Position numbers and translations under genes: made by a program. Below are positions 14,704-21,382 of a stretch of DNA of 21,382 nt, one piece after another. The notes beneath the pieces are model-generated. The model was not told where the DNA came from, did not search any database, and saw only the letters and a program-made list of their open reading frames with translations. The first letter of the stretch is position 1; each line of letters starts with the position of its first letter. Origin of the DNA: Bacillota bacterium (lineage in GTDB: Bacteria > Bacillota > Clostridia > Lachnospirales > Lachnospiraceae); the NCBI GenBank assembly GCA_023415595.1, contig JAEZJW010000008.1, positions 1 to 21,382 of the forward strand. Direction: 5' to 3'.

Positions 14704-16524
14704 CTAGACTTCGAATAATGCTTCGAATTCTTCCCTGCCGATTCTCTCTTTTTCAATTAAGAGCTTTGCACAGCTCTCCAGCTTATCCTTATTCTCCACC
14801 AGGATCCTCTTGGCTTCCTTATAACAGCCATCAATGATGGTTCTTACTTCCTCATCAATTTTATTCGCGATATTCTCGCTGTAGCTTCTGGTATGTGCAA
14901 GATCCCGTCCGATAAATACTTCGTCATCATCGTTATCATAGTTTACCATACCGATGGATTCAGAGAAGCCATAACGGGTAACCATGGCTCTGGCAATCTT
15001 CGTTGCCGTCTTGATATCTCCTGAAGCACCTGTGGTGATGTCCTCCATGATCAGCTCTTCCGCCGCCCTGCCTCCGAGACCTACGATGATATCCTGGCGC
15101 ATTCTGCCCCTGGTATCAAACATCTCATCCTTCTCGGGAAGAGGCATCGTATAACCTGCCGCACCGGTCCCTGTAGGAATGATGGATACGGTATAGACAG
15201 GACCAACATCCGGAAGGACATGGAACAGGATTGCATGACCGGCTTCATGATAAGCGGTGATTCGCTTCTCCTTCTCGGTAATTACCTTGCTCTTCTTCTC
15301 TTGACCAATACCGACCTTGATAAAGGCCTTCTTAATATCCTCGTCGTTAAGAAAGCTTCTGTTATCTCTGGCTGCACCGATGGCTGCTTCATTCATCAGG
15401 TTTTCCAGATCGGCTCCGGTAAAGCCAGCTGTTGTCTGCGCAATCTGCTTCAGATCCACATCATCGCCCAGCGGCTTACCCTTCGCATGTACCTGAAGGA
15501 TCTCTTCCCTGCCCTTTACATCGGGCCGGCCAACAGCTACCTTACGGTCAAAACGACCGGGACGCAGAATCGCAGGATCCAGGATATCAACACGGTTGGT
15601 CGCTGCCATTACGATGATTCCTTCGTTCACGCCGAAACCGTCCATCTCAACCAGCAGCTGATTTAAGGTCTGTTCCCTCTCATCATGTCCGCCACCCATG
15701 CCGGTCCCTCTGCGTCTGGCAACTGCATCTATCTCATCTATGAATACAATACAAGGGGAATTCTTCTTCGCATCCTCAAACAGATCCCTTACTCTGGATG
15801 CACCAACACCTACGAACATTTCCACGAAATCCGAACCGGAGATTGAGAAGAACGGAACTCCCGCTTCTCCTGCCACTGCCTTGGCAAGCAGAGTCTTACC
15901 GGTTCCCGGAGGTCCAACTAACAGAACACCCTTCGGAATTCTCGCACCTACCTGGATGTATTTCTTCGGAGACTTTAAGAAATCCACGATCTCCTTCAGC
16001 TCATCCTTCTCCTCCTCGAGTCCTGCCACATTCTTAAAGGTAGTTGTCTTGTTCTCTTCTGTCGTCATCTTAGCACGGCTTTTGCCGAAATTCATTACCT
16101 TACTGTTGCCTCCTCCGACCGACGCCTGATTAGAAAGGAAGGAAAATAATGCAATTACTACAACGAAGATCAGGATATAGGGAAGTACTGTCGTAAGGAA
16201 CCAGCTGGGTTTGGTAATATCATGAGTGAAATATTCCACACCTGCCTCTTTGAATATCCCCTTTATCTCATTAACATCGGTTACCGCTAAGTTTTCTTTC
16301 TTATCCTGGCCAACCAATGTGATCTTGATTTTACCGCTGGGAACCTCTTGGTTCTGATATATTTCAACCGATTGCACCCTGTCTGCCTTAATATCCTCGA
16401 TCAACTGGGTTTCGGAATATTCATCATTATTGCCAGTATTGAAATTATCGGATACATATAATGTCATAATGACAATAGCCAGTATGATCAGGTAAAAACC
16501 ATAGCCTTTCATTTGTTTTTTCAC
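14704..16524 (-). CDS. ftsH: ATP-dependent zinc metalloprotease FtsH
   Basis: A 606-aa membrane-bound AAA+ protease that degrades misfolded membrane proteins and regulatory proteins. Order of parts: first membrane helix (about residues 8-25), extracytoplasmic domain (about 28-105), second helix (about 108-130), and the AAA domain with Walker A GPPGTGKT (about 204-211), Walker B IVFIDEID (about 259-266) and the second region of homology (ATNRVDILDPAILRPGRFDR). The zinc protease HEAGH is near 426-430, with the third ligand aspartate in TTGASGDIKTAT. The GTG at 16524 is preferred as start, since AAAGGAGG (16532-16539) is 7 bases away; a TTG directly before it is possible. It is the last gene of tilS-hpt-ftsH. 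Confidence 0.97.
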   Translation of the reverse strand: MKKQMKGYGFYLIILAIVIMTLYVSDNFNTGNNDEYSETQLIEDIKADRVQSVEIYQNQEVPSGKIKITLVGQDKKENLAVTDVNEIKGIFKEAGVEYFTHDITKPSWFLTTVLPYILIFVVVIALFSFLSNQASVGGGNSKVMNFGKSRAKMTTEENKTTTFKNVAGLEEEKDELKEIVDFLKSPKKYIQVGARIPKGVLLVGPPGTGKTLLAKAVAGEAGVPFFSISGSDFVEMFVGVGASRVRDLFEDAKKNSPCIVFIDEIDAVARRRGTGMGGGHDEREQTLNQLLVEMDGFGVNEGIIVMAATNRVDILDPAILRPGRFDRKVAVGRPDVKGREEILQVHAKGKPLGDDVDLKQIAQTTAGFTGADLENLMNEAAIGAARDNRSFLNDEDIKKAFIKVGIGQEKKSKVITEKEKRITAYHEAGHAILFHVLPDVGPVYTVSIIPTGTGAAGYTMPLPEKDEMFDTRGRMRQDIIVGLGGRAAEELIMEDITTGASGDIKTATKIARAMVTRYGFSESIGMVNYDNDDDEVFIGRDLAHTRSYSENIANKIDEEVRTIIDGCYKEAKRILVENKDKLESCAKLLIEKERIGREEFEALFEV

Positions 16525-16579
16525 CAAACAACCTCCTTTAACGCAAATCTATTCTATCTATATCATATTTGATGATTTC

Positions 16580-17098
16580 TTATTCAATAACACCAACATA
16601 GGGTAAATTTCTATATAACTGCTGATAATCCAGGCCATATCCAACAACAAACTTATCAGGTATCTCGAAGCCGACATACTTCACGTCCACATTCGTTACC
16701 CTGCGGTCCGGCTTATCAAGCAGCGTACAGATTTCGATGCTCTCGGGAGCCCTGGTGCTGAGCAGATCCATCAGATATGCCAAAGTTCTTCCGGAATCAA
16801 TGATATCCTCAACAATAAGTACATGCTGTCCCTGGATGGATTCATCCAGATCCTTAACTATTTTTACCCTACCCGAGCTTATGGTCTCATTGCCATAGCT
16901 GGATACGGACATAAAATCAAATGTCAGCGGAACTGTAATTCTCTTCGCCAAATCACAGCTGAAAAGTATGCTTCCCTTTAGGACACAGATCAGGTGAATG
17001 CTCTTTCCTTCATAATCCTTGTTGATTTGCTCTGCTAATTCTTTAATTCTTAAATTAACCTGTTCTTCTGAAATCAAAACACTTACGTTATCTGCCAT
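16580..17098 (-). CDS. hpt: Hypoxanthine(-guanine) phosphoribosyltransferase
   Basis: A 172-aa purine salvage enzyme that joins hypoxanthine or guanine to PRPP to give IMP or GMP. The PRPP-binding loop is VLIVEDIIDSGRTL, and the PPi loop is in LICVLKGSILFSCDL. The C-terminal part has KYVGFEIPDKFVVGYGLDY, the purine-binding region. Length is usual for bacterial Hpt (about 175-180). Its ATG lies inside the end of tilS (11-base overlap in another frame), with CGGAGGAAAAAGAAG as ribosome binding site. The gap to ftsH is about 55 bases. The order tilS-hpt-ftsH is the same as in Bacillus subtilis. Confidence 0.96.
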   Translation of the reverse strand: MADNVSVLISEEQVNLRIKELAEQINKDYEGKSIHLICVLKGSILFSCDLAKRITVPLTFDFMSVSSYGNETISSGRVKIVKDLDESIQGQHVLIVEDIIDSGRTLAYLMDLLSTRAPESIEICTLLDKPDRRVTNVDVKYVGFEIPDKFVVGYGLDYQQLYRNLPYVGVIE

Positions 17099-18569
17099 CT
17101 TCTTTTTCCTCCGCGTTATTTATATTAATCCAAAGTATTCTATCTGTTTCCTCAGTTATCTTATACTTCTCACTCATGCGGTCCCCGTCGGCGAGAATCC
17201 ACAGGATATGGCTGCCATCCGCTAACAGCAGCACTGAGTCCCGCTGCTCCTTCGGGAGCTTTTGGTCTATGAAGTAATCCTTAAGCTTTTTCCTTCCTCC
17301 CAGGCTGTTTATCTGAAGATAATCTCCATCTTTCCTGGTTCTCAGCTCTAAAGCATTCTCTATTTTATCATAATCAAACCATTTCGTACAACTGTTTTTA
17401 GGAAATGTTAATCCTTTTTTATTGGATATAATTCCCGATTCCACTACTTTTCCGACAGAATCTGCCATTATACTGCCCGGTATCTTAAGTATAACCGGAT
17501 CGATCCGTTCTTGCAAAGCCCTAGTCCGGATCAGCTCCTCCTGCCGAAAAATACGTATCGCATGATAACTGCGCTTCGCTGTAATTCCATAGGGAAGGCT
17601 GATCTGTTTCCCAACAGGCTTTCTTAACAGTTCCAAGAGCTTAAGTACATGGGTCCTGCTGATATCCCTGCGGCTGCCGCTCAGCTTCTCAATTATCTTT
17701 ATGAGGATACCCTTCTGAAGGACAATATCCTCTCGGTTCATTGCATCTGCATCAAACTCAAATAAGGGTTCTCCACCCTCATCAGGAAATTTTACGAGTT
17801 CCTCAAACTTTGTCATAACCTGTTTTTCAATGAAATCGCTTGCTTCCTTCAGATCCTCTGCCGCCTCGGTAATATGAGTAACAGCATTGAAGTTAACCTC
17901 TCTGGTAACATAGGAAAGTACATTATTCCGCAGCTTATTGCGGCTGTAGCACTCACTGAGGTTACTGGCGTCAGTACAGTATTCTATCCGGTTATTCCTC
18001 AGATATTCTTCGATCTCTTCCCTGAGGACAAATAGCAGTGGACGTATCATTGTGACGCTTTTCTGGTCAGGGCTAGCTTCTCTTGAGGATGAGATACCTC
18101 CCAAACCTCTGATTCCGCTGCCACGAAACAGATTGAAAAGCACAGTTTCGGCATTATCATTTCTATTATGTGCAACCGCGATTTTATTACACCCATAAGT
18201 ATTACATATTGTGAGAAACGTCCTGTATCGAAGCTCTCTTCCGGCTTCCTCCTCAGTCATGCCTTCTTCTTCGGCAATGCGCGGAATATCATACCGATAG
18301 CTTAGGAAAGGAAGTTCGAGCTTATCTGCCAGCTGGCGTACGAAAGCTTCATCCCTGTCAGCCGCTTCTCCCCGGATCCCATGATGGATATGTGCAACAA
18401 GCAGCTCTACGGATCTCTCCCGGTATAATTCGTTCAGTACATGGAGAAGACAGACCGAGTCCGCTCCGCCGGATACACCGACAACGATCTTATCACTCTC
18501 GCTTATTAAATTATTCTCTTCGATATATTTTGATACTTTATCAATCATTCCTTCATCCCATGGTATCAT
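17088..18569 (-). CDS. tilS: tRNA(Ile)-lysidine synthetase
   Basis: A 493-aa enzyme that attaches lysine to C34 of the CAU-anticodon tRNA-Ile using ATP, so that it reads AUA codons. The N-type ATP-pyrophosphatase P-loop VGVSGGADSVCLLH lies at about residues 29-42. HIHHGIRGEAADRDEAF and GCNKIAVAHNRNDNAETVLF are the other family blocks, and the C-terminal region (about 380-480, containing LGGRKKLKDYFIDQKLPKEQ) is the TilS C-terminal domain. The ATG at 18548 (MIDKVSKYIEENN) fits the family N-terminus better than 18569; both have weak ribosome binding sites. It is essential in most bacteria and is the first gene of the operon with hpt and ftsH. Confidence 0.95.
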   Translation of the reverse strand: MIPWDEGMIDKVSKYIEENNLISESDKIVVGVSGGADSVCLLHVLNELYRERSVELLVAHIHHGIRGEAADRDEAFVRQLADKLELPFLSYRYDIPRIAEEEGMTEEEAGRELRYRTFLTICNTYGCNKIAVAHNRNDNAETVLFNLFRGSGIRGLGGISSSREASPDQKSVTMIRPLLFVLREEIEEYLRNNRIEYCTDASNLSECYSRNKLRNNVLSYVTREVNFNAVTHITEAAEDLKEASDFIEKQVMTKFEELVKFPDEGGEPLFEFDADAMNREDIVLQKGILIKIIEKLSGSRRDISRTHVLKLLELLRKPVGKQISLPYGITAKRSYHAIRIFRQEELIRTRALQERIDPVILKIPGSIMADSVGKVVESGIISNKKGLTFPKNSCTKWFDYDKIENALELRTRKDGDYLQINSLGGRKKLKDYFIDQKLPKEQRDSVLLLADGSHILWILADGDRMSEKYKITEETDRILWININNAEEKEDGR

Positions 18570-18633
18570 TCATACCCGCTCGAACTCATGCAGGTAATCT
18601 GTTGTTAAGTGTCACAAGTCATACTTTTATCTC

Positions 18634-18662
18634 ATCATAATCCATTCATACCTAATTTTCAA
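18634..18662 (-). promoter_or_regulatory. Sigma-A promoter of the tilS-hpt-ftsH operon
   Basis: On the minus strand, -35 TTGAAA (18657-18662), a 17-base spacer and -10 TATGAT (18634-18639), between the spoIIE stop codon and tilS. It gives the housekeeping genes expression independent of spoIIE. Confidence 0.7.
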
Positions 18663-18680
18663 TCCATTTTATTCTATCTT

Positions 18681-20972
18681 CTATTTTAACCAAATTCCAG
18701 CAGTAATTACAGTCATATCATCCTTAGGCGTATAATTACTTTGTTCCAGGGCTTTATCCAGAATACGGTTTGCGATCTCCTGAGGATTGATGCTTTTCAT
18801 TTCACTGATCAGCTGCTCCATGAAGGCCTCCTTACTCTCCTCCTGAATAGAATCCAGGACACCATCCGTTACCATAATAATAATGTCACCCTCATACAGC
18901 TTCTTTGTAACCGAATCATAGTCCACATTGCCAAACATACCGATGGGCAGGGTCGTGGAGCTAATGGTTTCCACCCAGTTATCACGCTTGATGAAAGCAG
19001 CCGCTGCACCAATCTTCGTAAATTCACACATCCCGGTAAACTGATTAATCATTCCCATGTCGATGGTAGTAAAGCTTTGCTTATCAGCCTTCAGTACCAG
19101 ACTGGAATTAATCAGTTTGATTGCTGTCTCCGTCTTAAAGCCGGCTTCAATCAGTTGTTCCAGAAGACCGATCACGGTCTCACTCTCCTGTCCGGCCTCC
19201 GTTCCTGTCCCCATGCCATCCGACAGGGCAATCATAAAATCTCCGGTTTCAAGCTTCAGCAGAGAAAAATTATCCCCCGATACATTATCCTTCATCGCCC
19301 TGGCTACTCCGGTAAGCACCTTGAACTTTGTATCCTCGATAAATGTGAAATTCTCATAATCTCTGGACAGAACAGTCTTTGAGGCGTCAGAAACCCGAAA
19401 CCTGATCCCAAGTGACTCTCCTATCATGTTAGCCGCTTCCTTCGCTGTAACGCACCTCCCCCTGGTGGCAGAAGCATTGAGGTAGATCTCCTTTCTCTTA
19501 TCACTTCGCTCAATGATGGCAATGCTCTTCACCCGGATATGACCGGCATTCAGTCTCCGGCGTACCAGCTCCTCCTCCGGCTTTAAGGACAGTGCCGTGC
19601 TGTAGATGTCGCCTGTGATATTCTGAATACACATGGATACCTCCTTCAGCTGGTCTGCGATTACTTCCCTGCTTTCGGCGATCCTGTTGCTCCAGATATG
19701 GTTCAGCTTTGCGATTTCAAACCCTCTGTTTGTTTCCTGAAGAAACTGGTCGGCACAGATACAGGCATCCAGAAAGGGTTTCGGAATATCCTCCCTCTGT
19801 AGGAATCCATTTCTCTCAGCGATGTCAAACATGCTGCAGGTTGATTGATAGGTATCCTTAAAATTCTGCTCCCAGCACAAGCTGCATTTGTTACAGTTTT
19901 TACACAGCTTTTCGGAGATATCCTCAAAGATATAATTCAGCTCCTGTTGTTTGAACTTCGTCTGCTTATCGGTAATAGACTCCAGGGTTTTGGACAGCTT
20001 AAGAAAGGAGTCAGAAAATACCTTCATTCTGGAGTTAGCGATTTTCTTCAGATTCTGAGAAGCCAGGGACTCCCTGCTCCCTTCCCCTTCCGAGGAATCT
20101 ATACGGTATATGATACTATGAGGCAGTAAAAGAAAAATTAGGATCGCTGAAGCTAGAGCACCGGCTTCCCGGACAGTAAGAGCCATGTCCTCATAGATAA
20201 AGCCGCCGAGGCCTGCAGAAAGGGCAAAGATGGCTGCAGTCGGAATTCTTCCCAGTTCACGGAAAGCAGCTGTGATGACCCCCATCATCGTATAAATACT
20301 GATTCCTGACAAAGGAGCACCGCGCAGAGTCAGAGCAAAACCGGATACAGCTCCAGCAACTGTTCCCTGCCCGACACCGTACTTATAGGTAAAAAATAAT
20401 ATAATAAAATATACCGCTGTCTCTACCGGTGCAACATTCGGTCCCCCGAGATTTGGGACAGCATATAGGAATACCGCAACCAGGAACGCTAGGCTGACCA
20501 TCTGTTCATTATTGATTTTATAATTCCTGCCTTCACGGAGAAGTAAACTTGTCCCGCTCCCAAAGACCACTGCGGAAATATAAGCAATCAATGATTCCAA
20601 AGCTACCAGGGCGATATAATCCGCTGACCAACCTACAGAGGCGGCTTCAATCAGCGAGAAAATACCCAGAATCACAGGAGGCAGGGCATACAGTACAGAT
20701 CTGGAGAAGTCCTTCATCTTCAGCAGCGGTGCCTCCAGCAGGACAAGGGATGCCACCAGGGTTAACAGGTACTTAAGTGCTACCGTAAAAGGTAACGCAC
20801 TGTAAATACCTGCAAGAACCGCAAAAAAAAGCAGCCCTCCTCCGCCAGCCCTCTCAAGGTAAGCCGCCGTGAAAATGCCGATAGCAAGGGGATCCATCTG
20901 AAAGAACACTGCCCTTGCGATAACAAAACCAAACAAATATACTAAAATAGATCTGATACGTAAAAATTTCAT
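18681..20972 (-). CDS. spoIIE: Stage II sporulation protein E (PP2C phosphatase)
   Basis: A 763-aa membrane serine phosphatase that dephosphorylates SpoIIAA and so activates sigma-F in the forespore; it also helps polar septation. The N-terminal 290 residues hold about ten hydrophobic segments. A linker follows with a C-x2-C-x2-C-x2-C cluster (C357, C360, C363, C366-W), a clostridial form of a region also rich in cysteine in Bacillus. The PP2C domain (about 560-763) shows ALSDGMGTG (D585), TTLPIGMFG, MVTDGVLDSI (D703) and a final DDMT (D751/D752), the metal-binding residues. ATG at 20972 is chosen because AAAAGGAGCGGAG precedes it; an in-frame ATG at 21005 lacks one. Confidence 0.96.
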   Translation of the reverse strand: MKFLRIRSILVYLFGFVIARAVFFQMDPLAIGIFTAAYLERAGGGGLLFFAVLAGIYSALPFTVALKYLLTLVASLVLLEAPLLKMKDFSRSVLYALPPVILGIFSLIEAASVGWSADYIALVALESLIAYISAVVFGSGTSLLLREGRNYKINNEQMVSLAFLVAVFLYAVPNLGGPNVAPVETAVYFIILFFTYKYGVGQGTVAGAVSGFALTLRGAPLSGISIYTMMGVITAAFRELGRIPTAAIFALSAGLGGFIYEDMALTVREAGALASAILIFLLLPHSIIYRIDSSEGEGSRESLASQNLKKIANSRMKVFSDSFLKLSKTLESITDKQTKFKQQELNYIFEDISEKLCKNCNKCSLCWEQNFKDTYQSTCSMFDIAERNGFLQREDIPKPFLDACICADQFLQETNRGFEIAKLNHIWSNRIAESREVIADQLKEVSMCIQNITGDIYSTALSLKPEEELVRRRLNAGHIRVKSIAIIERSDKRKEIYLNASATRGRCVTAKEAANMIGESLGIRFRVSDASKTVLSRDYENFTFIEDTKFKVLTGVARAMKDNVSGDNFSLLKLETGDFMIALSDGMGTGTEAGQESETVIGLLEQLIEAGFKTETAIKLINSSLVLKADKQSFTTIDMGMINQFTGMCEFTKIGAAAAFIKRDNWVETISSTTLPIGMFGNVDYDSVTKKLYEGDIIIMVTDGVLDSIQEESKEAFMEQLISEMKSINPQEIANRILDKALEQSNYTPKDDMTVITAGIWLK

Positions 20973-21022
20973 ATTGCTCCGCTCCTTTTGTTTCCAATGT
21001 CGCATCGATGTACGTGTTTGTT

Positions 21023-21055
21023 ATTATAGGCAGTAGCAAATGAAATCTTTGTCAA
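21023..21055 (-). promoter_or_regulatory. spoIIE promoter with 21-base spacer (Spo0A-type)
   Basis: On the minus strand, a perfect -35 TTGACA (21050-21055) and a perfect -10 TATAAT (21023-21028) are separated by 21 bases instead of 17. In Bacillus subtilis the Spo0A-activated spoIIE and spoIIG promoters have this same long spacer. A TGTCAAA-like 0A box overlaps the -35 on the other strand, and a TTGTCAATA sequence lies about 30 bases further upstream (21083-21090). The hexamers and spacing are read directly; Spo0A control is inferred. Confidence 0.75.
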
Positions 21056-21382
21056 ATATCATACCCCGATACTCAAAACTTATTGACAAGAATTCCATAG
21101 AAACTCTGATTCTATCGAATGTAGGAACCTCAAGCTTATTAAGAGCCTGATAACGAATCCCCCTCACACCCCTTAATAAAACCCTTAAATTCACAACTTA
21201 CTTCATCCGTACCCTAAGAAAAAATTCCTACAATTATCTTAGTTACCCGGAAAATATGTTCAATTTCAACGATTCTAACCCGGCACGCCGATTAGAATTC
21301 TCTTCCCCCCCACTCCTAAAACATACCCATCAAACTAAACTTATACACCACACCAATCAAATCTTTATACCCGCTACAAAGA
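21056..21382. other. Region upstream of spoIIE without a gene, with short inverted repeats
   Basis: No coding frame of useful length on either strand. The plus strand is notably C-rich and G-poor. Short inverted repeats are TGTAGGAA (21120-21127) with TTCCTACA (21225-21232), TTATTAAG with CTTAATAA inside it, and a hairpin around 21270-21300 (ATTCTAA / TTAGAAT with a GC core). No tRNA clover-leaf was found. Confidence 0.4.

Overview
The window looks like chromosomal DNA of a low-GC, spore-forming member of the Clostridia, most likely the Lachnospiraceae (relatives of Lachnoclostridium phytofermentans). The evidence is strong AGGAGG-type ribosome binding sites, AT-rich intergenic DNA, a clostridial-type SpoIIE, and the Firmicutes order spoIIE - tilS - hpt - ftsH. 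No rRNA, tRNA, CRISPR array, transposase, integrase or phage gene was found. Protein calls were made by reading motifs, without a database search.

Layout. 1-56: last codons of a probable histidine kinase (+). 91-368: structured repeat element A. 675-2761: iron-sulfur aldo/keto reductase and a GNAT acetyltransferase (+). 2766-3213: structured repeat element B, filling the gap between convergent genes. 3223-8607, all minus strand, read from high to low coordinates: VanW/G5 surface protein, AIR-synthase-like protein, Lrp/AsnC regulator, PLP aminotransferase, CheX, TrmL. 8778-8885 (-): an unlisted 35-aa membrane peptide, crossed by the leader of a plus-strand TPR-like membrane protein (8934-9545). 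9698-12237 (-): a B12-type radical SAM protein, then endonuclease III. 12477-13364 (+): DUF2156 protein. 13460-13888 (-): four-helix membrane protein. 14207-14420: long hairpin element C. 14704-20972 (-): spoIIE, then the tilS-hpt-ftsH operon.

How the genes work together. Most are housekeeping genes. VanW and the AIR-synthase-like protein share a TAATG junction. The Lrp regulator and the aminotransferase share a TTGA junction with a TTG start, so the regulator probably controls its partner. tilS and hpt overlap by 11 bases. spoIIE has a sigma-A promoter with an abnormal 21-base spacer, as in Spo0A-activated promoters of Bacillus, and a separate ordinary promoter serves tilS-hpt-ftsH.

The most unusual content is non-coding. 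Elements A and B are about 2.8 kb apart and lie in opposite orientations. Both fold as one very long bulged stem capped by two adjacent hairpins. Their stem sequences have diverged, but paired positions changed together, so the fold seems to be kept. B also carries a second, outer pair of arms. Element C is an unrelated hairpin of about 210 nt whose plus-strand RNA is completed by several G-U pairs.
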